From Perkinsus olseni (taxonomy: Eukaryota > Perkinsozoa > Perkinsida > Perkinsidae), in assembly GCA_013115135.1 (NCBI GenBank), contig JABANP010000011.1, positions 186,001 through 250,000 on the forward strand: DNA of 64,000 nt. Reading direction: 5' to 3'. The notes beneath the pieces were generated by a model, which saw only the letters and a list, made by a program, of their open reading frames with translations, ran no database searches and was not told where the DNA came from. How positions within the stretch are numbered: the stretch's first letter is position 1; each line of letters opens with the position of its first letter. Positions 13,938-26,898 of the stretch are shown here, piece by piece. Made by a program: the position numbers and the translations under genes.

Positions 13938-15669
13938 TCACTCTTCATTCTTCACAGGAACAGCAACAAGTATGCTAGACTGAGGCCTCTTCTTGAGAAT
14001 CTCGACCGCTGCTTCTTCACCGGACTTCACGGCCGCCTCAATACCCGCCCCAGAGAAGGCTGCACCAATAAGGTGGACGTGCTGGTCAACGACAGACTCC
14101 TTCAACTTCTCGACTGCAGCACGATACTCATCATTGAAGACCGGCAGAGCAGAGTCCCATCTGGAGACATAAGATGATAAGACCTCCTGCTGCGTGAATG
14201 AGCATATCTTCATCAATGACTCGGAAGCTAGTTTAGACCACTCTTCATCTGACCACTTCCTGAGGGGCTCAGCACGAGGCCTGTAATAGCAACGGAACAG
14301 CGCCGTCCCTGATGGTGATCTACCAGGAAACTTCTCATTCACCAGAGCCACAGCACGCAAGCCGTGGAGGTCGTCCTGCATCTCGGCAGGAACCGAGAAG
14401 CTGTGCCAATGATCACTAGTTTGGCCGACCATCCGCACTAGACAGTAGACGGATACGTGACTCATAAGGTCAGTACTGTTGGACTCCCTTCCCAACATAG
14501 CACAGGCTTCCTTCTCTGGTGTGGCAATAACAACCTCGTCGACTATGAGCTTCTCACCACCAGCCAGAGTCAACTTGGTATTCGACTGGTTATTAGCATC
14601 ACGCTCGAGTGAGGAGACCTCATCGTTAAGGAAAACGGTGCAAAGAGGTGATTTCTCCAGACAGGAGTGCATCGAGTCGACGAGCTCTCCCATGCCCCTA
14701 CGGAAGCTCGCAATACCTGAAAGTTTTAGGCTAAAACCTCAGTGTACTAACAACATCAGCAGGAGAGGTAGTTTGAGGAATTTGCACCTCTGCCAAAATC
14801 CTCTTTCTTGACCTGGAAACCGAGCTTTCGAGCGGCCTCGCCTCTATCCAATTGGATGAGTGTATCTGAACACCAAGAAGACGATGCCTGCCATCCACAG
14901 TCGGACCCCGAAATGCATGAGAGGTGAGCAGCCAGGCAGGTCTGAGGTCAAACTGACGTGGGTCAGCCTGACGAGGAATCCTATACAAACAACAGGGCAA
15001 TTACAGCTACATCATTCTCTGCTGGATTATCCTGAAAGACTTCACGCAGGGATACCGTGTTGTATGATTTACTCCAATATTGATATCACAGTTCGGTATA
15101 GAGAGGTAGTCGTCTAGTACAGATATCCTAAAGCTCCTCACAACAAATGGGCGGCATCGGATGCCCATTACACAACCATGATCATTATTACAGTTCTCGT
15201 CGATCTCATAGTTCTCGACTGGCTCTTGCGGTAGCATATCCTCTTCAATACCGAGGGCATTAGCAATCTTGGGCACCGCTACTGCTCGACGAACGAACCC
15301 TTCACCACCAGCCTCCCAGATCACCTACACCGACAGTCGAAGCCTCCGGATAGCGACGGAGAGCTAAAGCATCTCCCGGTCGAACGAACCAAGTAACCAA
15401 GAGCTATCAGTCAGAAGGTGCTAAGCCTCCCAGCAGCTATAGTTGTTCATCATGCCGCCGCCGATGCCTACCCCGTTGTCTTCATATCGAGTCCAGCACT
15501 GGCCTCCGACTCTATCCTCCTTCTCGATCAGAGTCACTGTCACGCCGTTCATGGTCAAGTAGGTGGCGCATGCAAGCCCAGCGAGGCCGGCACCAATAAC
15601 GGCAACGTGCGGTGAGTGGGCTACATCTTCGTTGGATCGGCTGTCGGGAACACAGTCGGAAGAGGGCAT
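13938..15669 (-). CDS. FAD-dependent amine oxidase / protoporphyrinogen-oxidase-like
   Basis: The first exon (from ATG 15669) has the FAD-binding Rossmann fingerprint VAVIGAGLAGLACATYL followed by the acidic turn LIEKEDRVGGQ. Later exons carry FGRGIASFRRGMGELVDSM (spliced at about 14,725), a middle with VIATPEKEA, and a C-terminal HLIGAAFSGAGIEAAVKSG, the second FAD-contacting motif of the amine oxidase/PPOX superfamily. The stop is at 13938. At least four exons are needed. The first intron appears to be a GC-AG intron flanked by a 10-bp direct repeat (15313-15426). Known family members oxidise amines, carotenoid precursors or protoporphyrinogen; the substrate cannot be told here. Confident on superfamily, not on function. 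Confidence 0.8.
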
Positions 15670-15689
15670 TGCACGGGATATCAGGCGAA

Positions 15690-16491
15690 AGAATCAAACC
15701 TGAATATGCGACAATCCGGCGTCCGATGTTCACTGGTGATTCTCGAAGTACTCGAGGAACTGAAGCGTTTCAACACGACAAGGAAGAGTAAAGGGAAACA
15801 CTCACGGAAGGAACGGGAACAATCAAAATGAAATCTTCTCCTGAGGCGGTCGGACCTGAAGAGGTGCTGATGGTGGGCCACCGCGAAGTCAGTCAGCAGC
15901 ACTTCCACAACATGTAGATCATGATGCACCCGAAGACGTCCAACATACCTGGACAACAGCGTTAGGCCAGCGAGTCTGTATGACTTTTTGTAGTGACTCA
16001 TGGCTGTCCGCAGCAGCGTACCGTTCCTCAATGTTGGAGGTGATCACCTGACAGCCGTTGCATTGATGATCGCTACATACCATAGTCAACAAAAGTGTGG
16101 AATTCACGGCAGGCTCAGTAAGGCGGAGGCTGTTGCAGTGTACACGCTTTGCGGAGTGGCCTGTACAAGGCAATCCATGGGGAGCTGAGCTGACCTTGAT
16201 TTCTCGCAGGCTTGGGCCACCAGGCTTCTGGCCGTCGTAGAGATACCTGGAGCCGAGGGACCTCATCATGGATGCCACACGCCTGAGTAGCGTACATAGT
16301 GTGAGCCGAGGGCCTTCGGGAGTCGGAATCCACTTCAGCCATCCTCGCCTCACCGAATAATGCCTTGCAGAAGGTACTTTGGAATGAGTCATACAGTACC
16401 TAGCACGAGTGTTCAGCCAACAGCACTCAAGCCTACTCTCAACACTCACAATAGACTCATCCAATGCCGATTCTTTCACAACGGCCTCCAT
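15690..16491 (-). CDS. Hypothetical multi-exon protein
   Basis: An ATG at 16491 opens MEAVVKESALDES and is followed by stretches that read like coding exons separated by short introns: LKWIPTPEGPRLTLCTLLRR, SRYLYDGQKPGGPSLREIK (about 16,200-16,340) and VITSNIEERYAAADSHESLQ (about 15,970-16,060). No family recognised. It could be a separate small gene or 3' exons of the deubiquitinase gene just upstream on the same strand, although a stop at 16519 separates them. Confidence 0.4.
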
Positions 16492-16518
16492 CTGTGCCCG
16501 AGAGCTGCCCGGAGGTAT

Positions 16519-19279
16519 CTAGGAGTGGCCTGTTGAACTCTGTATCGCTGGGTCGGTCCAACGTACAAGGTCATCCGGAATGTCATCAAGGATCATCTTA
16601 TCCACCTGCTCCACTGTAGCAATGCCTGCATCGGTGCCTAGAAACGAACCATGAATGCGAATACAATCGACATGCGTGAGGTCTCCAATACGCTTCCCAC
16701 CCGTAGGTCCATGCGCCCCACCAGTACTATTCCAGACTAGCCAATGATAGCGCGACGGAGAAGCACTTACAGTTAGCATCGAAGATGTCCTTCAGTTTGT
16801 CTCTCACCACGCTGATCGGATTCCGCTTAACACAGTTGAGGTTACGTGAGAAGAGCAGAGTGTAATGATTAGGTGATCCAATCACCCACAGAGGCAGCTC
16901 AGGGTTCTTATAACGACTCCCAACTGTTACATATCTGACGGAAACTCGCCAAGTACATACCAGTGCGCGCAAATCCGGGGGGACAATGTAAACCTGCAAC
17001 AACTGCCCGGCAGTTGAGCACAGCATACGAAGGAACGATGATCATGAAGCCCTACCCTATATTACCTGAGGGCCTCCAACTCAGTGATATAGCCGACGAC
17101 CACCGGTATGTCAGCAGGGACCTATAACAGGAACCTGGGAGCTAGTGCAGAGCTAGTACCAACACGGGACGACACTGTTGTGCCACTGTGTGATGACGAT
17201 GATGAGCAGACTGGTGAGGGCAGACGGACCCCAGCTTACACCACGTAACATCATCCCACCCCCAAGTGACTCTTGGCCATCAAAAACATTAGAGACACAT
17301 CGACCAAGGAGGCAGAGATTGACCAACTCCTGTGAGCAATGGCCGAACATTCCCACCAAGACGTTACCTGACAGCGGCAGCTACCCTCTACCCCTAGACT
17401 TGAACCCCACCTGGATCATCCATATCAGAGCGACACATCTCCGGGCCACCTCGAGTGAGTAAGAGTGACACGACCTGAGTATGAGTAGGGCCAGTTACGT
17501 CATGGCGCCCCTCCGAGTATAGCCTGTATTACGAAGGATACGATGGCCGTTTGGGAGTCCAGTAGCGGCCCAGTATATTGTATCAGCAGTTTCTGGTACT
17601 CTGCTATGTCCTGCACACTTCTCCTCCACATTGTGGGTGCCCCCTTGCAGTCGTCCTTCGATGGTGCCACAAGAGCACATACGTAGCCATCAGCCTCCTC
17701 GGTCTGATTCTTGCATCGTATCCTGCCAACCGACAAGCTGTAGCAGTAGCAGCCCCTCAGCTCTCCATCTACGGTGGAAGTGAAGAGCCCCTACAATTTG
17801 CTCTTACATCATCGTTGCCATTGAATCGATCAGAGCGGCCGTTCGAGCCTCCGCCGTGACCGTCCCGAGATCTTCCCGAGGTCCACTCTCCTTATCCGGA
17901 AATCTACACGGGATGTCGGCACACTTCCACGAGTGTCACCCAGCCAAATCATCTGTTACTTACATGAGGTAGCGCAGTACGAACCCGCCCAGAGCTGCTA
18001 AGACTCCACAGGGTCCTCCGCCGTGCTGCACTAGGAATGGCAGAGTCTCTTGGCTCTGACCATTCTCAACTTGCCACCACTAAGACATCACCAGATGAAG
18101 AGTAACCCACACTAACCGCAGTACTGAGGTGAGAGGTTGGTGCATCCAGCGTTCGATATCACCAGGGGCACAGCCTTCACTGGGAACTGGGCCAGGTCCG
18201 AATAGTACATCCCATATCTGAGTAGAACAGTTGATCGGAGTTGCATGAAGGATCCACTCGAAGCTAGGCTGTGTCCGGCATGTCTACAGACTTGATGGCG
18301 AGGCAGTTGCTAGCCCGAGAGCGGTAAATACGCAGGGAATCTCAGGTATGACGGAAAGAGCGACTATCGAATATAAGGCGTTCAGGATCGCCTACTCCCC
18401 CGGCGACTAGAGAGACTAATGGAACTTCTATCGCATACGCCTGCAGAGTTCTGACGTTATACGATGAGCCTCCAATCTTCCCAGAGACGCACCTGGTTGG
18501 CTAGATCAGTTGGCATTTCCGAGAACTGCATCTCTTCAGGATCGAACCGGAGACCTTCCGAATCGGATACCAAGCTGTTTGACCGCAGTCGCTTGCACCC
18601 TGGGCTCTTTATCCACGAGTCATCCTCCCCTTCACCGGCCTTCTCAAGCGCTGAGTGGGTTGAGTGGGCTGACATGTTCACCTTGGATAGAGCTGACATT
18701 ACCCATCAGAAGGTCGCAGGTTGGGAGTAATCCCTGCTCGGTACAGCTGCGCTTTGGCTTCTGCGTACTCTTCAGCAGTCGGGTATCTCTCCTCCACATC
18801 AGGCTGTGCCAATGGCTCCTGGAAGGCATTGTTGATGCAGTATAGCGAGCCATGATTCTACCGTTTCCCTTCGCGGCCCAGCTTCATTACCCATACTAAG
18901 CCGCAGAGTCTCCTGTAAGCCAGCGTCTTCGGCATCTACAAACGGGTGCCTCCGGAGTCTATCCCAAGGTGGCCACGAGTTCATGATGATCATGCAACGA
19001 TGATGGAAACGGACGAAAGCTCACCATCAAATTCACGGAAAGGACTACAGCAGGTTCCCTATGAGATACCCTTGAAAGGCTCAGCTGGGAGATGACGTTA
19101 AGGTCTCCGAAGAAGATAATCTTTCTTCGTTCCCAAGGACCAGAGCTGTCTCTCCCATGATACAATTTCCTCCCTAAATGGGTAGTACCTCTCTTAGTCT
19201 GTTCCGCCTCCGAGTCTATCAAAGAGAGTCGGATAGCCTCTGCTAGCTCAGGGTCCTCATTGGGACTCTCTTGGGACAT
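16519..19279 (-). CDS. MINDY-type deubiquitinase with ubiquitin-interacting motifs
   Basis: Reading 5' to 3' on the minus strand: ATG 19279 starts an acidic region with a ubiquitin-interacting motif, EDPELAEAIRLSLID (about 19,214-19,258); a second one, DAEDAGLQETLRLSMGNE, lies at 18,883-18,936. A catalytic motif HGGGPCGVLAALGGF follows, with its Cys codon at 18008-18010. WVIGSPNHYTLLFS supplies the His (codon 16865-16867). Cys motif then SxHYxxLF is the layout of the MINDY-3/4 family (DUF4205, peptidase family C121), which trims Lys48-linked polyubiquitin; several MINDY proteins bind ubiquitin chains through such motifs. The last exon ends at 16519 with a conserved-looking GGAHGPTGGKRIGDL segment. 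Many short introns; exon limits not resolved. Confidence 0.75.
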
Positions 19280-19289
19280 AACGTAAAAA

Positions 19290-20300
19290 CTCTAGGGAGA
19301 ATCCAATGGCATCTATTCCACTGCTGCATCCACGGACGCATCATATCACCCGAGTCCTAAGCAGGATTATATCCTTCAAGCACCACTTCTGTACATCAAC
19401 CAGGATGTGAGTTCCGCGATCATTAGGTGATTCAAGAGGTAACCCATCCTTCAACTAGCAACACAACAACCTTAACACATAATCTGATAAAAAGGCAGCG
19501 GTTTACGGAGCAGGGTGGTGTTATGTGCCAACCTCGGCAGCATCGACTCAATCGTACGCCAAAATCAATGAAGGTACTCCGTGAGTGGTGCAAGAAACGC
19601 GACCCAGTCTCGTGAGCAGAGAGCAGGATTCAATTATCTCCATCCATGCTCCCCTCAGGGGAGCAAAGTGACAGGAATTGTGCAAGGCTACGCTACGACA
19701 CGGAGAACCGGTACTACCGCACCCTGAGCCATCGCTTCAAGCAGCAGCACGGTGAAGCGATATATTGATGCGAGCTGGATGATGGCAGGATCCGCAAGGG
19801 GTAGGGGGCTAACTATTGACAGACACCATATGTAATATGTCTGGGGGCTTGCTGCCACTACCGCTAGTAGCGGTCCGCTACTACTACTACTCCGTCAATC
19901 GACTAGAAGATTATCAAAAAAGTTAATGCTAAATTACTACTACTACGAATGCATGGATATTGGGACTGCTTCAGGTCCACCTTCATAGCAGGCCATGAGG
20001 AATTCTCACAGAACGAGCTTGACCATCGCACCAAAATATGCCACTACTATCGGTCTCTTAGCAAAGTACTTACCATGAACGATAAAGAACGGACTGCAAT
20101 GATAACAAGCTTGTAGTCGAGTTGACGACTAATGAACGAATATGAACAACGACTACAACGGTAATGTACTGTTCTCTAAGATCATCATCAACCACCATCT
20201 GGCCTGCTGGCCTCGAGAGTATCAGCATTCCAATAACAAGGATTTGGGGAGGAAACAACAACCGCTCGTGAATTTTGCGCGAACGGATGTAATACATTTT
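19290..20300. other. Intergenic, nothing recognised
   Basis: No supported gene. A cluster of CTA/TAC trinucleotides and small inverted repeats lies at 19,850-19,950. Confidence 0.5.
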
Positions 20301-20316
20301 AACATGAGGAGATAAT

Positions 20317-22065
20317 CTACAAGATGATAGTTATGTTCGGAGAAAATCGGGCTTTTCCGTGATCACTGTCACGAGTCTTCATAAAATCTACCTGGCTAAC
20401 CTTCCGAATTGAGGGCACCGCCATGGTGGACCTGAGGGCAGCGAGCTGCAGTACTCCGACATGACGACCCGGCTCAGTAATCATTGGGGAGGTGCGGGAT
20501 GAAGCGGGTACTCCATCATCCATAGAATCGTTATTCTTGTTCACCGAGAGCTGGATATTCGAGTTTGCACAAGGCGCGCGGATATCTCTAACAAATACTA
20601 CCTCCTGACCAACTCCTCTTGGTGATAACCGCCGCCGACTTCTGCATAGCAGGGCGTCTTGGGTCAGGTAGATCATAGCCAGTAGGAGGGACTAGAAGGC
20701 AAACTGCGAGCTCGTTGGGGGGTGGCCCAATCATATTACTTCCGCCGAGATGATCACCATCGCTGAAAGACGATGATCGCTCGGAGCCTCCGTCCTCGGT
20801 CGATCGCTCGCTCGTTCCACTACTTCGCTTAAGAGCGAAATTGCGCTGACTGAGTTCTTCATCGACGCATAGACGGCCCAGCATGTCACCATCCAACAGC
20901 CAATTCAGCTCGCGTCCCTGAACGTTATACAAACGTCTTTACGATAGCAATCGCGCATCTGCCATTATCAGCGTCGACACGCGAAGAGGTACAACCCAAC
21001 GTCCGAGGGCTGGCAAAAACTCGGAGATACACCCTACACTTACCAACTCCCTTGCCGTTGGCTCCACTGCGAAGAGGCATGTCCTGATATCCCCACCACG
21101 TTGACGCAGAGCCTCAGCAATGGACACATCCGCGTATTGATCACCGATGAGCACCTACAAGAGTTCATCATAACCGAAGAACACACGAGACGGGAGGATT
21201 CTGCTGACTGAAGGGGAAGCAGTTCACATGATCATCAACATCATCCATAATGGCCATACTACCACTCTCCGGGGCTCTGGTTGCAGCGCGGGGAGAATCG
21301 CCAAAACCGAGGCGAGCTTCGGTGAGCGAAAGTATGCAGAATTACAGTAGTTGCGGAATTGTAGATTAACCATGGCAAACTCCCGACAGAACCTATCGAT
21401 GGCATCTAAGCAGCAGTCTCCGGAGAGCGAGGACTCACTCGTTAGCATGTACTATAGTAACCTTAGAGAGCAAGGGGAGGGCTTGAGGGTAATAAAGCCT
21501 GCACGACTGTTCTACCCAACCAGGTCCACTGCTCGATAGTATGAACACATAACGATGGGATAGCGCTAGGGCTCGTTCCTGAGAGACACACGTCCATGAG
21601 AGAGCAGCGGACTTCTCTACTGGTACACCAGTATTACCAATAATCCGATAACTCCGTGCTTGAAGAGGACGCACGGCTGACAACACCTCCGACAAGGTTT
21701 CTGTTGAATTAACTACGAATGACGATGGTAGAAGGGTATCATCCCAGTCAAATATCTGATAGGAGGTACAAGGTTCAACGCGGCCGCATCCAAGCCTCGA
21801 TCCAGTATCGAAACGCCTGACGTATTACCACAGCAGTTTCCGCACTTGAACCACCGGACGATATCGCCGGTTCGACATTCCTCTTCGGAGCTGTCGGGCA
21901 GCATGTCCTACTCGAATTCTGGTTAGCCTCGACTGTATGGGCTTCTGATTGTTTAGACGAATTAAAGGATGGTCCAGAGTGAGGGCCCGTCGTCATAGGA
22001 CTGTCAGTAGCGCCGCGCTGAGGAGACCGTGATGAGGCTGGGAGGGAGGTGATGATCTTAGACAT
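20317..22065 (-). CDS. HAD-superfamily phosphatase-like protein (DWDDTLLP type)
   Basis: Starts at ATG 22065 with a Ser-rich N-terminus. Around 21,720-21,745 the frame reads IFDWDDTLLPSSF, a HAD motif I with the nucleophile and acid/base aspartates. The next exon has FILSSSGPGWVEQSCRLYYP (motif II region, Ser), and a later one (about 21,070-21,154) has VLIGDQYADVSIAEAL, which fits the HAD motif IV acidic site. Proteins with this DWDDTLLP...GWVE arrangement occur in ciliates and other protists (from memory). The final part, PPPNELAVCLLVPPTGYDLP, reads on toward 20,600; the exact end is not clear. Substrate unknown. Confidence 0.65.
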
Positions 22066-22069
22066 TGGT

Positions 22070-23130
22070 TAGGGTATACTACTGAGATACACGAGACGGA
22101 AGACGAGCCACCGAATACGATTGCGATGAGGATAATTTCAAACGCCGGCATGTACCCTGGTAGTTCACGGTATGAGTTGTAAAACCCAGCATCAATGATT
22201 GACGGTCAATCTACGGTGGGATGATTTTGCAATTGGCTTATGATGTAGCGGCTTAACATTTGTCAGTCCCGGGTGCCCCTCTCGATAAACAACATCATAA
22301 GATGGCACAGTTCAAGAGCCCCGAGGAGACCACTCGCGCGTTCTCTCAAAGAGGATTTGTGGCCAACGAAAGGAAAAAAGTGGCCAGTCGAGAAAAAATG
22401 TGGCCGGGCGCAGTAAATTTGTGGCGCGCGAAAAGATGAAGGGGAATCGATAAGCTTTCCACATGGCCGGAAGAGACGTAAAACCTGTTGACTGTGAGCG
22501 AGAACTGGCCGACCGTTTCTGGTTGCCGAGCTGTCAAGGCGAGACCACTAATGATACTACTGCTCAGATAGGTGTACAGAAGGCAGCTTCTCGGGTGTCC
22601 AGCACGGTAGAGGAAGCCAGCAGGGCCGCCTATGACGTCGACGGTATCGCAATGTCACCAACGTACTCGATGAACGAGTGAAAGAAGCTGGACCACAGCC
22701 TAGAATTAATGGCTACCTTAACGCTTCGTCACTATGATCTCAGCCATGAAGGGCCCGAGTGTTAGCGAATAACATGAGGACACTCATTAGCTCAGCGGCA
22801 GACAATCTGCAAGCCCTCCCTTTGGAGACCTCGCCCAGAATACGGCCTTGACTGCTGTCCTGTGACACGGAGCACTATCCAAACCATGATCCAGGACTCG
22901 AAGGTCGAAGAGAGGCATCCTTCAACGGAACGGGCAACCACAACGAACACCGAAGGAAACTGCTATGCCCCGAGCGAGGGCGGACGAAGGAGCATCGATA
23001 TACTATCAAGATAGAGACAACGCCCCCGCCTCTCAGCACCCAGTGATCATGGACTCAATCCCAAGTTCGATCATTGAACAGCATTCCCTTAGTCAACAAA
23101 ATAATAATAAACCTAGTGCAGCACGGTCGA
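22070..23130. other. Intergenic or unresolved exons
   Basis: A 72-codon + strand frame at 22463-22681 (MAGRDVKPVDCERELADRF) is the only candidate and has no supporting feature. TTAGCTCAGCGGCAGA near 22,790 resembles a tRNA A-box, but no cloverleaf follows. Confidence 0.4.
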
Positions 23131-23135
23131 AGGCA

Positions 23136-26100
23136 TCACGACTCGAGAAGCTCCTGCAGAGTTTCACGCTCTTTACTCGTCATCCAACTTCCATCCGCAA
23201 AACCTTTCCGAAGATCGCGTATACCTTGGGCCACCATAGCTAAGAGGGCATCTCGCTTGAGCACGTCATGGTTGTTAGTTGATGATGACGATGCACTCGA
23301 AGCACCAACACCACCACCACCACCACCACCATAAGCTGCGGCTGCTGCAAGAGCCGGCGCTGGGCTTCCTAATTTTGGAGCTGGCTTCGGGGACTCTCCC
23401 AAGGTCATCCCCTTCCCGCGAGGTAGAGGGGATTTCTTACCCGATACGGCAGCTGGGGAGCCCACTACCGGAGAGCCAGTAGGGGTCTTATTCATCGCAG
23501 CCAGCCGAGCTGCAATCGCCCCTATCTTGCCGGGCTCGGGCTGCTCCTCGTCACTTACAGGAGTTGGCGGTGCACTGGACTGAGTATCATCAGCCGGGAT
23601 GTCGATCGTTGGCTTGGACTTCGCAGCAGCTGCCCTTCAGTCTAGGACTCGCTTTCGCAGTGGCCGCAGTGGGGGGCGGTGGAGGAGGTGCTTTCAGCGT
23701 AAACTGTGCTCTCCTCGTTAAGCTTGACATATCCAGCTGAGACGCAACCACCCTGCGTATCTCGCTCTCCGAGAGTCCACCAGATGCTTGGACGTCCATA
23801 GCCTGTCTTTGGATACCATTGGCCGCGGGACTGCCACAGCTTGACTTCGGCTCACCCACGGGACCTCGTGGCGACCCACCCTGTATCGGGCTTGCATGCG
23901 GAGCTCTCTGTAAGTCTTTCTTCGCGTGCACCCGCCTTTGCTGCCACTGCTGCACCTCGGGCTGCTCCAAGGCGACCTGTGCCAGGCAGCGGTGGTGTTA
24001 CCGCGGAAAGAAGACCGCCACTCGGTTTCGGCGTCGCCCTCTTCGCCTTGGGTACTATAGTAGCAGAGGTTTTCGCCAGCTCAGCAGCTTTGGGTACCGA
24101 TGGCCTTATCGTTGTCGTCGTAGTGTGGGTTACTCCGCTCCCAACCATAGCAGCCTGCGCGGCCCCAACACTGATTACCCCGGGTGGAGGTGAGTGACTC
24201 GGAACGCCACTCTTAGGTATTGCCCTCTTGAGTGCCAGTGTCTTGTGTGCCGTATCTTTTGGAAACCCGAGGGCTCCGACGGACGGAGTTTCCTCCGCTT
24301 GATGTAGCATCGCTCGACCCGCGTTGTGCAGCAGATTTCGGGGCGGCTATACTCGAGATCGTCCTTGCTCGCTTCGCTGCCGGTGACTCTGACTTCTGTG
24401 CTCCCGCGGAAGAGGCACTAGATGGTCGCAAGCGAGCCTTCATACGCATGAGGCTAACCTTCGACCATTGCTCGAGGCAGTCGTCGAGGTAGGACCTGAG
24501 AGTTGGATACTACCCCCCAAGCTGGAGCTCAGGGATGACCACCTGTCATCAGGGTCAACATTATCGAGCATGGATGCGTTGATGGACCCTCTGTGGAATC
24601 TTTTAGTCAACTCCTTAACCCATTTATTGGGGTCATTGACCCCTTTCTTCACCACCGGGACCTTGAAGCCCATCCGCTCCCAGAAGAGGCGTTCCTGTAA
24701 AGAGCAGATAACCCGAAGATATACGTCCCTTTCCATCATCACCTGGTAGGGTCGCCAAAAGCAGCGAGTCAAATTCTCGCTGGACATGATCCATTCGAAA
24801 GATTCTGGTTGGAGCCACGCGCCGTGGAGTCTGTCAACCCTGAGAAAGAGGACATATACTAATTGACAGGCCTGCACCGACGATCCGCAAAGCCCCGAAA
24901 AGCTGGCTAGCTAGTGAGAGGACCGAGTATCGCCTAAATGAGTACCACACTATCGAACATGCGTAATCATCGCTAGGACCTAAGGGGAGTGAGAGGCTAT
25001 CCATCCCATGCTGTGTACAGCGTGATGCATGGTTGTCTGCATTATCCGGCCTGGGCCGTGGCAAGCAACGGCGAGAAACAACTTCGACTAGCGCCCGTCG
25101 ACTACGATCGATAAGCATCGTTGGTGTCTTACTGCCTCGGCAGGAGTTTCTTATCGGCACACCTCCTCCGCCTGGTGGTATCCTTGATATCTTGGATCTG
25201 TGCATTCGTCAATCCGAGCTGAAAGATAATAAGCTCAAATTACGCTCGCATGCAGTATGTCCACCCGGGCCGAACTACAATACCGCTGGGTGACGGAAGG
25301 GCACTCACCGCTGCATCAAGAAAGACGAATGCCAGATTGGTTGGGGGCGGCCTGTGAAGGTTCTCTCCCCTTATGGCAGCCAGCAAAGCCACAATGGCCT
25401 CTGTTGTGAATCGGAGTTCTCCGAAATCACAAGCGTAGATATAACCCTCTTCTAGAAGTTCGACTGAGAACAAACGTCGCAGGCTCACTCCCGGACCACC
25501 AATCCACCACGGCCTCCCCACCTAGAGCGGCTATGCACTCCAAATCCTTCCCCAACACTGTGACTTCCCCTAGTGATAGCATGTGGATGGCGGGACCACG
25601 TCGCCTGATGGACGATAAGATGAGGAGAAAGTCGGACTTGGACGGGTCCGGGACCTTATCGCGGAATGAGAATACCGGACCTGAACGTGAATGGTCTATA
25701 AATCGTCCACAACCGCCGAAGGGGGTGCCATAGTACTTGGCTCCGGGTCTGTTAGCAGCACACTAGCAACCCTTTTGGCCGAGTTGGAGATGAGAAACCC
25801 ACCCCGGGGTACCCCTGAGTATTCCGGAGTGGTGATCAAAACCTACCATTACGAGACAGTACGCAGCACAGTACGATACTCGAGACATCTCTTCCGCGTG
25901 GGGAAGAGAAGAGAACCGGATCGCTACAGTGCTTTACGTTCTCGACCCTCCCACATCATCCACAGGATACCCAGCCTACCTTCATCTCATAGTAGGGTAC
26001 CACCACTACGGCATCGGATGGTATGTCCGGCCCCTTATCCTCTTGCCTCGGGGTCATCACTGCATCATCATCGCCACCACCCGTCGCCACTTCTGCCTCC

Positions 26101-26243
26101 TTGGCCCCGTTCCCGGCCTCGGTCGGCTCAAGAGCCCGCCCTGATATCTCCAGAATCACCTCGCCCATCCCAACCTCATCTGGAACCACAGCAGCAGGGC
26201 CAGTCTCTGCAGGGCCCCACGGAGCCAAGTTATGATCCGACAT
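23136..26243 (-). CDS. Hypothetical protein with Ala/Pro/Gly-rich C-terminal half
   Basis: Starts near ATG 26243 (MSDHNLAPWGPAETG). Exons then encode a folded-looking region: AKYYGTPFGGCGRFIDHSRS (about 25,730), LLILSSIRRRGPAIHMLSLG, FSVELLEEGYIYACDFGELR (about 25,460) and CFWRPYQVMMERDVYLRVIC (about 24,760). After 24,450 the protein is low complexity with KR-rich nuclear-localisation-like stretches (AAKRART, RRSPRVSKR), poly-Pro, poly-Ala and a run of Gly encoded by a CAC repeat at 23,306-23,332. It ends in a short helical segment (TSKERETLQELLES) at 23136. No family recognised; a nuclear protein is plausible. Confidence 0.5.
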
Positions 26244-26249
26244 TAATGG

Positions 26250-26890
26250 ACAGGACAACCCTTCTGGGACGGTGACCACCCCTCCATGAACAAAGCACTG
26301 CGTAAAATGGCATTTAAGAAACCTTCGATTGTCATGCCCCGCGAAGGACTGGTCCTGATGAATGTAGTCGGCAGAAATTGCGTTTTATCTAAAAAATAAG
26401 CTTGGAGGAGTCAAGGAGGCTATGACGTGAATGGTGGGACGGCCAGGGGCGAAAATGAGCCGCCAATGAGAGTTGGGTTGGCGTATCAGCATAACCCGCG
26501 AACATTCCAAGGAGGTCAACCGACATGACCCACTTTGACGCACCGCTCATACACGGTCATGTCCACCACCATGTCCACTTCGCATGGTATGAGAAGGCCC
26601 ACCTGGTGAGGGGGAAGGACTTATGAACTTCTCGATTGGAGGCAGGAACTACACGAATGGTTGGTATGCGACCACGGTCGTAGAAACGACCCCCAACGTG
26701 TGAGTCTGCTGCGAGACACTCAGCGCACCCGGATTCTTCGGTGTCTAATTTTCAGAAGTTCTGTAAAAACAAGGGAGCGCGATGACCGAGGACCCGCTCT
26801 CCTCTCCCACGGCCATTCCACTGAACATCTCAAGGAGCGCCGCCATCGTCAACGCTGCATGCTAATGTCGCACAGGAAGGTCAGAGAGGG
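26250..26890. other. Intergenic, nothing recognised
   Basis: No supported gene or repeat. It separates the low-complexity gene from the 3' end of the large gene to its right. Confidence 0.45.
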
Positions 26891-26898
26891 GAAAATTT

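Noticed and set aside
17670..17700. CGTAGCCATC resembling part of a dinoflagellate-type spliced leader
   Set aside because: Only about 10 bases match; no leader RNA structure or donor site follows.
22780..22860. TTAGCTCAGCGGCAGA resembling a tRNA D-arm
   Set aside because: The downstream sequence does not give anticodon or T arms.
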